Source: Casuarina equisetifolia (lineage: Eukaryota > Streptophyta > Magnoliopsida > Fagales > Casuarinaceae). Taken from it: 64,000 bases of DNA. Below, piece after piece: positions 48,986-61,000 of this stretch (positions are counted from its first letter, which is position 1; the number at the start of each line of letters is the position of its first letter). The stretch is taken from contig CM052354.1 of NCBI GenBank assembly GCA_028551475.1, positions 22,529,258 through 22,593,257 of the forward strand, given 5' to 3'. Below the pieces are notes generated by a model. It did no database searches, was not told the origin of the DNA, and saw only the letters and a list, made by a program, of their open reading frames with translations. The position numbers and the translations under genes were made by a program.

Positions 48986-51900
48986 CTATGCGGAAGTAAA
49001 TATGAAAGGCATCCAGCAAGCCAGTGAAGCTAAGAAAACAGACTTTAACATGGTTGAGGAAGGTATACGACCACCATCACCACGGATGAAGAGTGCTTGA
49101 TACACTGGCACGCTGGCTATGACCAATATTCCATCGAGAATAACTTGCAGGATCAATCTGTCTAAAGCCTTGAACTGATCTGATTCCATCATAATGTTCT
49201 TGATTCCCCAAAACAAAGTGAAAAGGTTTAGCATTGCCAATGTGGATATAATAGTGACCATGACAAATGAGCTTCCGAACTCTATAATCTCTTCCTTGTA
49301 CCTCCTTGAGACATCCTCCGTGACTACCTTTGATGTGATGACAAAGTTTGTTTCAGACAGCCCTAGTCGACACGAAATGGTGTCGATGAAAGCAAAAAAG
49401 TAGGAAGTAGTCCTTCGGATCACCCAGATTCTCTGCGAGTTCCACCAAGCTTCGAGTGTATCTCCACACATTCGGGCCTCTGCTATACTGCAAGCATTCC
49501 TGGCTAGAAAAACGTATGCAAAAGGCAGAAACCATAGGCTCGTGACCTGAAAATAAGAGAATAGTATGTAAACTCTGCATGACATGTCTATAAAGACTAA
49601 ATGAGAATTTGTCTTTCACATTATATAAATAGCATGTTGATATCCCTTTTAAAATAAAAGACATGTCCTCTTTTTTATAAGCTAGTTTTGAGGGAAAGAA
49701 AATCTTCAAGATGATGTCAAAACTTAGGTTTAAGTATAACATTTCTTAATTCGTGGATAAGGATCCTGTAAGAGAAAAGATGTGTATATCTCTATTGATT
49801 TTTTCATAGTGCCCTTTTTAAAGTGTGAAAAAGAGCTTTATAAGCCAGTATCTTTACATTAGTATGCAACAATAGTTAAAAGGAGAGAGATCAAAAGAGG
49901 GCAGGGCTTTAAACCTTAGGGAATAAGGGAATGTCTTGGAGGATGCAGAGTGCAGGAACTATCACATAGTAGAGTGTTGGTAAAGAGATTGGTGCCCATA
50001 AAAGATAGACAGAATATGCCATCTGGGCTCCCAATTTGATCTTCCCATGACCATATATGAAGGGGCAATACTTGGAGAAAAATATTTGAAACATGCCTTC
50101 GGACCACCTCTTGTATTGGACAAGAACTTCATCTAAGGTGGTTGGAGCAAGACCCAAAAAGGCCTTCCTATCTGGATTGTAGTAAACTGATTTCCAACCC
50201 CTGCATTGGATAGCTAATCCAGTTACTATATCTTCCACCGGGCATCCATATATCAACCCCATCTGCAATTTTGACAGGGAGAGATGTCAGTTGTGAAGTC
50301 AAAATTAGAATTAGGAGTAAATGATAATTTCATCAATTCAAGTTTCTTTCAATTTGCTTATGAATATAATACTTAAGAAATTTTATACCTTTTATTTGAT
50401 AAGCCATCACAACTACCAAAAAGAAAGAAAACCACCAAAGATGGAAAATCTTTACCATATCAAATCTTTAGTGCTTTTTTATTTGTTATGTAAGCATGTG
50501 CTGCACAATTGGAGAAAGAAAGGGAGATGGACCTTTTTCCCCCATTGAGTGTCCTTCTCATAGCTACAGTTAGCAAGAACTTTTGATGCTTCTTCCAATT
50601 CTTTAGAAGTCTTTTCTGCGTTCTTTCTGATTTCTACTTCACGTTCTCCTCTACAATCTTTCGAGTACACCTTTCCACAAAGACTCTTTCTTCTATGGAA
50701 ACATCCAGTTCCACAATACAAAGCCGCAGCATATCCTCCTGCACCTGCTAGCTCAATCTTCACGCATGACCAAGAATTATTGTACTGTGAGTACTCCAAA
50801 TGATCCATACATTTTCTACTATAGAAAACAAAGTCAGTAGCTCATAGCACGTTCGTAAATTCCTGACCTTGTTGATCACTGAACAAGAACATCCGTAGAT
50901 ATCATTCTTGGTGATGTTCTTGAAGTTCTGTGGAAACTGAACAAAGGAGATCTCATGGCCTTTTCTTTCATCCATGAAAAAACATACCGCTTCTCTTACT
51001 GTATCTGCATCGTTTGCATACATGTCGCAGTCCACGTTGAGGATGAAGGGGGCATTGGTTATCTCGGATGAGACTCTAATCTGTATTGAAATATAAGAAT
51101 GTTTTACAGTACTTATAACCTATTATATTGTATATATTTTAAAATAAAAGACATTATCCATGATTCACGTGTAAAAGCTTCCCTCGTAGTAATATTCACG
51201 GAACAAAAAGGTTTCAGATTCAACACCCAGCTCCCCCACACTTTCCACTTGCTTTATAAAGCAAGCTCAAACTCGGACAGGCCTGTTTGATGTTTTTTCA
51301 AATAATTTCGGGAAGAGAAATGGGAAGTCACGGTTTGTGATCCAAAATTCCCGTAAGAGGTTGTATGCATGTAAGGAAGGTGAAGACTTACCAGTGCATT
51401 CATAGCACCAGCTTTGAAGTGGTGAGGCCACCGGGGTCTCTTCTCTCGAGCCATGTATACCAGCGTCGGCAGTCTTCCTCCATCGATATCCACCGCAGTT
51501 TTTTCCCTTCCATCAATGATAATCTAAAGGGGGAATAATATAGGAAAAGTTATTGGATTGAGAATTTGAAGAATTGAAATAGTTTAAAAGGGTTCATTCT
51601 GCAATTTCATTAGACAATACAAGAATTACCTGTACAATTGACTGATGATCCTGTTTCGTCACTTTAGAATTCCATTCCAAAAATCCTTTGTGATTGTCTC
51701 TTATTTCTTTTGGAATCTTGCCAATTTCAACAACTGAGTTGATCCGATCTTTCATCTCTTCATATAGTTTCTTTTAGACAAAAAATAAATAAATCAATAA
51801 AATTCAAATGTTTTTGTTACGGTATGTAGTATCTATATTACATTACTAAAAAATGGATATGTGAAGTTATTTATAAAATAATGAGTATTATCAATTATTT

Positions 51901-54411
51901 AGTCAATTTTTGAATTGGATAATAAGTTTTTTAAGATGGTATTGGAACCCAAACTTCTACCTTAATACCTCTATAGATGCTAAATTTTGAATCTGCGTAA
52001 GGCACTATAATTATCAAATAATTGTCTATCATGGTGAGAAAATGTGTTACCGTGTGTGCTATTAGTTCTACATTACTAGGCATGGATTTGTAGAGCTAAT
52101 TATAAGATAATGAATACTACTAACTCTTGAGTTAAATAATAGACTTATTAAGATTTTTAATCTATTGTTTTTAAAAAATAAATAGCCTTAGGATGCATGT
52201 AAAGTATATTAGTTCATACCTACATGTAAATCGTACACATACAACAGCCCACAGATTGCTAAATATTATACTACTAGTATATTTAAGAGAGTATCATTAT
52301 ATCAAATTAAGAGTAAAAGTAAAATAATAACTCTATTGATTAAATTTCTTTCAAATTATCTACAAAAATAAGATTTTGGAAGAATTCTATGTATGTTATA
52401 TTGTAGAATGAGATGGAAATGTGATTGTAAGTTGTGAATCATCATAAAAGAAAATTTTTTATAACAATTTCTTAACATATGAGAACCCGAAATAGTAAGT
52501 CAAATATGTTGTATGATCGTTAATCACACAACCCTCATAATCCCTTGCCAAGGTGATTGATCAAAACATTTCCACGTCTCATTCAACTTGAGACTACGGT
52601 TGGAATAATCAAAACTTTGTACCTTAACTAAACATGATATGCAGGAACTAACCTTGGTAGCCACCCATTCTTGAGCATACGAGAAGTCTTGCACGTTCGA
52701 ATGCTGCGCAAAGTATGCAGAAGGGGACCTCGGTTCGACCATGAACTTCTTGCAGAAGGGTATCCAATGCTTAGCAAAAATAGAGGCCTCTAGGAGAGCA
52801 TAAAATGTCAATTCCGACCCACCGTCGTCGGAAAGATAAATGCTCAACTTCTCCGGCGGATAATTGTAGGACATGACAGATAAGACGGTGCTAATCACCA
52901 AAGCCGGTGGCTCTATCTTGGGGTCTGCCGTGCACACGAAGATGTCCACACCAGGTAACTTGTCTTCATACCTGCCATGCAAAGAAAAGGGTGTGTTTCT
53001 TATTTTAAAAATATTTTTTTATTATAAGTAATGTAAAACATTTCAATAAATTTTTTAATGATGTATCATTTGTTTTCAAGTAAATAAAATTTCGTCATAA
53101 CTCTTGATTCGAGTGTAAGGTTTCCTTACAATAGCATTTGCAGAACTCACAACATTGGCTTTCAGTGATTGTATAAAAGATAATAGTGAGAAACTATTTT
53201 TAAAATGTCCTACAAAGAAGTTGATGTGCCTCTTATTTAAAAAAATGTCACAATCATAGTACAGTTGCAACCTCCTCGTCCATACATAATTCACGAACAG
53301 GTGTTGTTGATCATGTGGTCAAACGCTAAAAAAAAAATACTATACTTTCTCCCTGCCAAGAATCTTTACAAAAATCCAATGATTTGACAACATGCTATAT
53401 TATATGAAACACGGCATAAAATGTTTGGTTTTCAATCTCATCTAGTTGAATATTCAATGGAAAGAAGATAATAATAACAATCATAAGATCATAAGATCTC
53501 TTCAAATGATAACAATATTATTTTAAACACAAGAAGTTTCCGTTGAAAAACAAACTTGACTTAGCTCAAAATCGAAGGCCAAAAACCAGATCTTAACTTG
53601 AGGCTACAGGTTATTTCTTCCTTCCTTCCTTCCTTCCTTCCTTCACTTCATTGAACACAGAGAACAGCAGAGCTATAAATTTTTATCTTTCTCGAGTACG
53701 TCAAGCAAACACTTGTGTTGTAAATTAAATACTTGTCTTGTAATCTTAGAGACAGCAAACTCTTTAATAAAATTGTTTCAAACCAGTCTGTATATCACGT
53801 GTTTAATAAAATATCCCAACTTCCTTGTTTGCCCATTTATCACTGGGTACCAGTCAGTCATCCTCATGGATTTCCAACTACAGAATAATCAAAGAGAAGA
53901 AACGACAGAGAGGAAATAAAATAAAATAAAATAAAACAGCAGAACACTGCAGTTTATGAACCAGTTCTTAGAGTTCAGATCAGTTGAATGAGTCTTTAGG
54001 TTACCAAAAACCTTAAAGATTGTTGGAATATCGTAAGTTACTTAATATAGTTTTCTTTCTATGAAGATTATCTACTTTATATATTGATTTAGGAAAAAGA
54101 AAGAAAGAAAAGACAAAGGAAATTAACCTTTCTGAGAGTCTGTGCTTGAAGGGATGATAGTGAACAACGTTGAAACGGTGAGACAGAGTGAGTACCCAGT
54201 ACAAACTGAACAATATCTCCGCCATGAACATGCCAATCCACGCCCATCTCCCCAGCGTCTGTGGTCGTGGGATGTAAGCTAATCGGTAAACCCATATCAA
54301 GCATATACCCAAGAACACTGTGAAAGCAAACAGTTTGTATGCACCTTGAAATCTTGCTTCTCTTGTCTCGAACAATGGAGCTGCGTCTTCTTTACTGTCT
54401 TTCTTATCCAT
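48986..54411 (-). CDS. CSLE1: Cellulose synthase-like protein E (CslE), copy B, 740 aa
   Basis: Eight exons on the minus strand: 54411-54128, 52971-52653, 51770-51630, 51523-51392, 51080-50868, 50757-50533, 50262-49915 and 49546-48986. Internal exon sizes equal those of copy A exactly (319, 141, 132, 213, 225 and 348). Membrane spans lie near 25-45 and 57-77 and in the C-terminal 210 residues. Catalytic motifs are DDG (about 143-145), DCD (309-311), CPVEDIVTG (E-D at 448-449) and QYKRW (487-491), all intact. I found no stop or frameshift, so the gene should be functional. Introns are longer than in copy A (1.16 kb and 0.88 kb for the first two). It is the intact sister of the pseudogene at 58090-63563. 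The family is a GT2 glycosyltransferase in endomembranes with an unknown product. Confidence 0.92.
51819..52160 (-). repeat. Diverged repeat pair inside the second intron of CslE copy B
   Basis: Two diverged copies of about 120 bp lie at about 51819-51936 and 52045-52160. Shared order: GTTACxGTRTG, CTATTA or similar, ACATTACTA, ATGGAT, ATAATGA, TTAAAT/TTGGATAATA, then TTAAGAT. Both copies are repeated in the matching intron of copy C. They are probably relics of a small non-coding element. Confidence 0.55.
53615..53644 (+). repeat. (TTCC)n microsatellite in the first intron of CslE copy B
   Basis: About seven TTCC units. The matching site in copy C (about 62780-62806) has fewer and interrupted units, showing length change since the duplication. 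Confidence 0.85.
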
Positions 54412-54469
54412 GGCTCTTGTTGCGGTTCTAGTGTGTTTCTATGACTCTTTCTGTACATCTCGACGCATG

Positions 54470-54477
54470 CTTTTATA
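54470..54477 (-). promoter_or_regulatory. Probable TATA box of CslE copy B
   Basis: TATAAAAG on the minus strand lies about 60 bp upstream of the copy B start codon. It is conserved at the same place in copy C (63622-63629). This implies a short 5' leader. Confidence 0.6.
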
Positions 54478-54780
54478 GGGAAACGATTATAAAAGCCTTT
54501 TGTCTAGTACTATGTAGAATATTACTCAAAGGTTGTCAAACAAGGCGGCAACTGTCAATATTAAAAATACCCAATTTAAAAATTATTTTAATAAAAAATT
54601 CTACCTCTCGAGCACCGATCCAATGGAAGTCACGATGTGCCTAGTTTTGAAAGTTGGTTTGGGTCTTTGATGTTTGCCAACAACTCAGAATTCATCACTG
54701 GAGCCGACGGCCTTTGACAAAACATAATGATGAAAGGTATTCGCTGGTCCCAGATCGAGTGGCTGCGGTGATCGCTAGCC

Positions 54781-56231
54781 TCATGTTTATATTTTTTTAA
54801 CAGACGTGATAGGTTGAAAGTGGTCCACAAGTTACCTTCCAAGCCGTCCGATTGGGAAACCTTACAATTGATCCTTAAAAGGAACATGGGTATGGACGAA
54901 AATATGTGTTTATTTTGTTTGTTCATGGATTGTCCATTTTATGATGTGTTATTACAAGTTTCATACGGACAAACTACAGCTCATTTCTTGACCTATTATC
55001 AACAATCTCCAATTCTTTCTAATCTTAATAGACCAGTCATAGGCAAGGCTTGGGTTCCCCACCACCCTTTTTTTTTTTTTTCAATATTGTGTGTTTCCGG
55101 TCCGATGAGAGGCACCACTGCCGTCTGATGCGGGGGCTGGGGAGTGAATTAGGAATATAAGCTCCATGCATGACATTTACAAGCCAACCAATGGCTCATG
55201 CTGAGAATTGATAATCAGAGTTTGGTGGGTTTATTGAGTATGGCAATGTGTGGCCTTTTGGTTCAAGCTTGAGGGGTTTGATTTGGTGAACAAACTGATT
55301 GAATGAGGAAGCTCAAGGAATTAGTAAATGAAGGAGATAAAACCAAAGCATCAAAATTATAACAAAAAGATGAGATGAATAACACAAGATTTATAAACAA
55401 ATATGAGTGCAGAAAATGATTAAAAAAAATAGCAAAAGCTATAAAGAAACACATTAAATTTAAAAAAGTAAAAGAAGAATAGGTGAAACTTTCATAGATG
55501 CAGGGCCGGATAGCCCTGCTACCATTCACAAAAGATAGAACATGACTTTGGATAGAGCTGAAGGTGAGAAGAGATAATAGAGAAGGAGAGAGAGCGTGGA
55601 GTGAAGCAACTTAAGCTTTTTAAAGTTTTCTCGTTATTTTTACAATCGTTGAGCGCCTTTATATAGGCAACTAAGGTAGCAACATGACAAAGCACAACTT
55701 GTACACAACTTGCACAACTTGCTGGAAATACATCAACACGCAACACAGGTAATTGCAGGCATTTAAGAGTTCTGTCATGATATTAAGATAGCAGGATTTG
55801 TAGGACCTCTTTTCTTATCCGATTCTGTAGCTTTGTGCATTGAACCATACTCTCTTTCAGATACATCCTCTTCATATGCCTTCAAGGCAGCAAGTGAGTC
55901 TTTTGTTCCTAGATATTCCTGCAGAGTGCATGTACCTTCAACGTTCTCATTTATGAAGATATCTCCCACGTTGCTTATAGTTACAAACATGCCATGGTTA
56001 TAATTCTCCCACGTTACGGCCAAACAAGTTTGTTCAGAATAGTAACTTTAACACTGAGGACACTTCGTTGAATACGAAGTATGCAAAAATTGAATCAAAG
56101 ATGGTTTTAAAAACCTTTACTCATAAAAATATACCGTATATTTCCTATTATTCTCTTTTACAAGTAGACTTTAACCCAAAAAAAAAATTTATTTTATGAT
56201 ATCATAAATCAAGTTTTAAACTAAACATTCA
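54781..56231. other. Single-copy spacer between the two duplication units
   Basis: This 1.45-kb stretch is not repeated in the window. It contains AT-rich sequence, a poly-T run at about 55069-55080, and an unrecognised open frame at 55775-56023. It may mark the junction of the duplication event or a later insertion. Confidence 0.6.
55775..56023 (-). other. Unrecognised 82-codon open frame in the spacer
   Basis: The minus-strand frame starts MAVTWENYNHGMFVTISNVG and has a protein-like amino-acid balance (mixed acids, ordered hydrophobics, and EYLGTKDSLAALKAYEEDVS, which could form a helix). That is unlike the biased short frames elsewhere in the spacer. No promoter, splice partner or family could be identified. 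It may be an exon relic of a displaced gene or chance. Treat as a candidate only. Confidence 0.25.
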
Positions 56232-58089
56232 TAGCGGCTTTTAAAGTGGTTTTTGCTTTGTCTGATAGGGTTGGCAAATGTTTATTGTTTATAATAAAAC
56301 AAGATGCCTTGGCAAGGCTTCTTCTATGATAAAAGCGGGGGTCACTACTTCTGATTTATCATATTCTTAATTATTGTTTGTTCAGATAGGAAACCTTCAG
56401 AGCTTCACGTGTAATGTTTGGTTGAATATACGTATACTTAGAACTAATATTGATGAAGACATATTTGGAGCTGGTGTTTGTTTCTTCTTATCTGCAGTTT
56501 TTTTGGGTTCCCTTGTATGATCTTCTTTTTTAAATAAATAAATAAGGGAAAGAACGATGGGAAGGCTCCTTATCTCCTAAAAACAAATGACCTATGAGGC
56601 GGCTTCGTACCTTATCCCCCCGGAAAGACTAAAAAATGGCATAGGAGGTGATTGTGACTGGAAGCCCACAAATCGACAATATTGACGTGAGAGCTGAACC
56701 AATGGAGAGGAAGAATACTTATTCAACAATCCATTTTTTAGAGAAATGGTCAAGTAAATGAGGACACATTAACCATGAATGCCGTTCTGAGCCAACAAAT
56801 GTACATTAAGAAGGGGAGCAAGTCAGATGTGGTGTACAGATTGAAAGAATGAGTCAAGGACGGTGAGAACAACCATATTCAGAGCCCTGAGAGTTCCTTT
56901 TGACTATCACAATTGAGCATTGTTTATTGAACATGTTCTTAATGTATTAGAAATTAATAGAGAAAGTCGAGAGGTGCAATAATTGAGACAAGAGAGTGAA
57001 ACAGTCACGTCAGCAGGACAAGACATGACAAGGAGGGCCGATAGTCCTTATGAATGACATTGCCATATATAGCCTTTGCTCATGTATAAGTTGCTGTTAG
57101 AGAGTTACTACATTTTTTTAAATTATGACAAAATGAATAATTACAAGCTGTATTTCGAGAAAGAAGATTAAGCTGATTGTGGTTGAACATCATCAAGAGT
57201 TAAAATTATTAGTAATGACTCAATTTCTACCTTTAGATCTCGTCAGTGATATGAATGCGTACATATATATATATACATAAAGAGATTATCATATTAAAAT
57301 ATTACTAATGTGGGGTTAATCATTATTTTTGACATACCTTTTTGTGTCAAATATTTGAAAAATAGAATGATTCATTTTTTCAATTAGTAGTTATAAGAAA
57401 TGAAATAAAATTACAATGGCCAAATCTATAAATTATGTAGTATCATATTTAAACTTCAATTCTAATACTATATTAGAAATTACCTAACTTTCTCCTTTAC
57501 AATCGATTATTAAGAAAATATGATATTTAAATATAAAATGAAGATACCCAATCAAAATATTGATGTGTGCAACAATTATTGTTTTTAACAAAAATTATAA
57601 TTAAAATAAAAAGAGAAAAAAAATTAAACCGAAGCCTAGATTCATGGCAACGACTTTGTAATAAAAGGGCAACTGAAAAAGAACATGGTGGTCTTATTTG
57701 ATCGGTTCTTTATCCCTTTTTGATCATCGTTGTTGACTTGGAAAAACAAAAGACAAAGAAAGCCCACGGCTCATGACTCGACAATAGGTTAGATGAACGT
57801 AAATTATTATAAAAATGGCCAAGCAGTCAAGTAAAGGAGAGAGTAATTTATTTACAAAGAGAAGATTCTATGATAAGTTATAAATAATATGAAACATTCT
57901 ACCATTTTAATTATATTCACTATGGGGTGAAAACATGGGCCAACTACACGGTTTTACCAAGCCCATGATAATATAAAATCTAATACTATTTTATAAACTT
58001 ATTTCTATTATAAAATCTTAAAACGTTAAAGCAATGAAAGTTGACATCTTTTCAAACTTAAAACAGGGTTTTCAATACACTTATCAAAG
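56232..58089. other. Duplicated intergenic DNA downstream of CslE copy C
   Basis: Counterpart of the A-B intergenic region (46813-48985), shortened by about 300 bp. It has no gene. An AT dinucleotide run lies at about 57260-57273. Confidence 0.6.
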
Positions 58090-61000
58090 CTATGTGACAA
58101 CAACTTTACACCACTTAACAATTAACCATATGGAAGTAAATATGAAAGGCATCCAGCAAGCTAGTGAAGCTAAGACAACAGACTTGAACATGGTTGGGGA
58201 TGGTATTCCACCACCATCACTACGGATGAAGAGTGCTTGGTACACTGGCACGTTGGCTATGACCGATATTCCATCGAGAATAACTTGCAGGATCAATCTG
58301 TCTAATGCCTTGAACTGATCTGATTCCATCACAATGTTCTTGATTCCCCAAAACAAAGTGAAAAGGTTTAGCATTGCCAATGTGGATATAATAGTGACCA
58401 TGACAAATGAGCTTCCGAACTCTATAATCTCTTCCTTGTACCTCCTTGAGACATCCTCCGCGACTACCTTTGATGTGATGACAAAGTTTGTTTCAGACAG
58501 CCCTAGTCGACACGAAATGGTGTCGATGAAAGCAAAAAGCTAGGAAGTAGTCCTTCGGATCACCCAGATTCTCTGCGAGTTCCACCAAGCTTTTGTGTAT
58601 CTCCACACATTCGGGCCTCTGCTATACTGCAAGCATTCCTGGCTAGAAAAACGTATGCGAAAGGCAGAAACCATAGGCTCGTGACCTGAAAATAAGAGGA
58701 TAGTATGTAAACTCTGCATGACATGTCTATAAAGACTCAATGAGAGTTTTTCTTTCACATTATTTAAATAACATGTTGATATCCCTTTCAAAATAAAAGA
58801 CATATCCTCTTTTTCATAAGCTAGTTTTGAAGGAAAGAAAATCTTCAAGATGATGTCAAAACTTAGGTTTAAGTATAACACTTCTTAATTCGCAGATAAA
58901 GATCCTATAAGAGCAAAGATGTGTATATAACTGGCTTTATAAGCCAGTATCTTTACATTAGTATGCAACAATAGTTAAAAGGAGAAAGAGATTAAAAGAG
59001 GGCAGGGCTTTAAACCTTAGGGAATAAGGGAATGTCTCGGAGGATGCAGAGTGCAGGAACTATCGCATAGTAGAGCGTTGGTAAAGAGATTGGTGCCCGT
59101 AAAAGATAGACAGAATATGCCATCTGGGCTCCCAATTTGATCTTCCCATGGCCATATATGAAGGGGCAGTACTTGGAGAAAAATATTTGAAACATGCCTT
59201 CGGACCACCTCTTTTATTGGACAAGAACTTCATCTAAGGTGGTTGGAGCAAGACCCAAAAAAGGCCTTCCTATCTGGATTGTAGTAAACTGATTTCCAAC
59301 CCTGCATTGGCTAGCTAATCCAGTTACTATATCTTCCACCGGGCATCCATATATCAACCCCATCTGCAATTTTGACAAGGAGAGATGTCAGTTGTGAAGT
59401 CAAAATTAGAATAGGAGTAAATGATAATTTCATCAATTCAAGTTTCTTTCAGTTTGCTTATGAATATAATACTTAAGAAATTTTATACCTTTTATTTGAT
59501 AAGCCGTCACAATTACCAAAAAGAGAGAAAACCACCAAAGATGGAAAATCTTTACCATATAAAATCTTTAGTGCTTTTTTATTTGTTATGTAAGCATGTG
59601 CTGCACAATTGGAGAAAGAAAGGGAGATGGACCTTTTTCCCCCATTGAGTGTCCTTCTCATAGCTACAGTTAGCAAGAATCCTTCTCATAGCTACAGTTA
59701 GCAAGAACTTTTGATGCTTCTTCCAATTCTTTAGAAGTCTTTTCTGCGTTCTTTCTGACTTCTACTTCACGTTCTCCTCTACAATCTTTCGAGTACACCT
59801 TTCCACAAAGACTCTTTCTTCTATGGAAACATCCAGTTCCACGATACAAAGCCGCAGCATATCCTCCTGCACCTGCTACCTCAATCTTCAAGCATGACCA
59901 AGAATTATTGTACTGTGAGTACTCCAAATGATCCATACATTTTCTACTATAGAAAACAAAGTCAGTAGCTCATAGCGCGTTCGTAAATTCCTGACCTTGT
60001 TGATCACTGAACAAGAACATCCGTAGATATCATTCTTGGTGATGTTCTCGAAGTTCTGTGTAAACTGAACAAAGGAGATCTCGTGGCCTTTTCTTTCATC
60101 CATGAAAAAACATACCGCTTCTCTTACTGTATCTGCATCGTTTGCATACATGTCGCAGTCCACGTTGAGGATGAAGGGGGCATTGGTTATCTCGGATGAG
60201 ACTCTAATCTGTATTGAAATTTAAGAATGTTTTATAGTACTTATAACCTATTATATAATTTTTTTTAAAAAAAAAAAATAGAAGACACTGTCCATATTTT
60301 ACATGTAAAAATTCCCCCATAATAACATTCATGGAACCTATAATTTGTAGGACAAAAAGGTTTCAGGTTTGACACCCAAATCCCTACATCCTCCAGTTAC
60401 TTCATTAAGAACGCTCAATCTCAGGCAAACCCATGTCTTGTTTTTCCACACCATTTCAGCAACCATATGGATAGAACAGAAATAGGAAGTCACGGTTTGT
60501 GATCCAAAATTCCCGTGAGAGGTTGTATGCATGTAAGGTAGGTGAAGACTTACCAGTGCATTCATAGCACCAGCTTTGAAGTGATGAGGCCACTGGGGTC
60601 TCTTTTCTCGAGCCATGTATACCAGCGTCGGCAGTCTTCCTCCATCGATATCCACCGCAGTTTTTTCCCTTCCATCAATGATAATCTAAAGGGGGAATAA
60701 TATAGGAAAAGTTATTGGATTGAGAAATTTGAAGAATTGAAATAGTTTAAAAGGGTTCATTCTGCAATTTCATTAGACAATACAAAAATTGTACAATTGA
60801 CTGATGATTCTGTTTCGTCACTTTAGAATTCCATTCCAAAAATCCTTTGTGATTATCTCTTATTTCTTTTGAAATCTTACCAATTTCAACAACTGAGTTG
60901 ATCCGATCTTTCATCTCTTCATATAGTTTCTTTTAGACAAAAAATAAATAAATCAATAAAATTCAAATGTTTTTGTTACGGTATGCAATATCTATATTAC

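Larger units (their letters stand above)
46813..54780. repeat. Segmental duplication, unit 1 (contains CslE copy B)
   Basis: This 8.0-kb block recurs at 56232-63984 with very high similarity through intergenic DNA, all eight exons, the introns and the promoter of copy B. The left edge starts about 50 bp upstream of copy A's start codon (TAGCGGCTTTTAAAGTGG in both units). The right edge is near CGGTGATCGCTAGCC. Compared with unit 2 it carries an extra piece of about 150 bp near 48470-48635 and one of about 40 bp near 49785-49835. Confidence 0.92.

Noticed and set aside
49194-49403. Plus-strand open frame repeated in copy C (58334-58543)
   Set aside because: Found twice only because the whole segment is duplicated; it is antisense to CslE exon 8.
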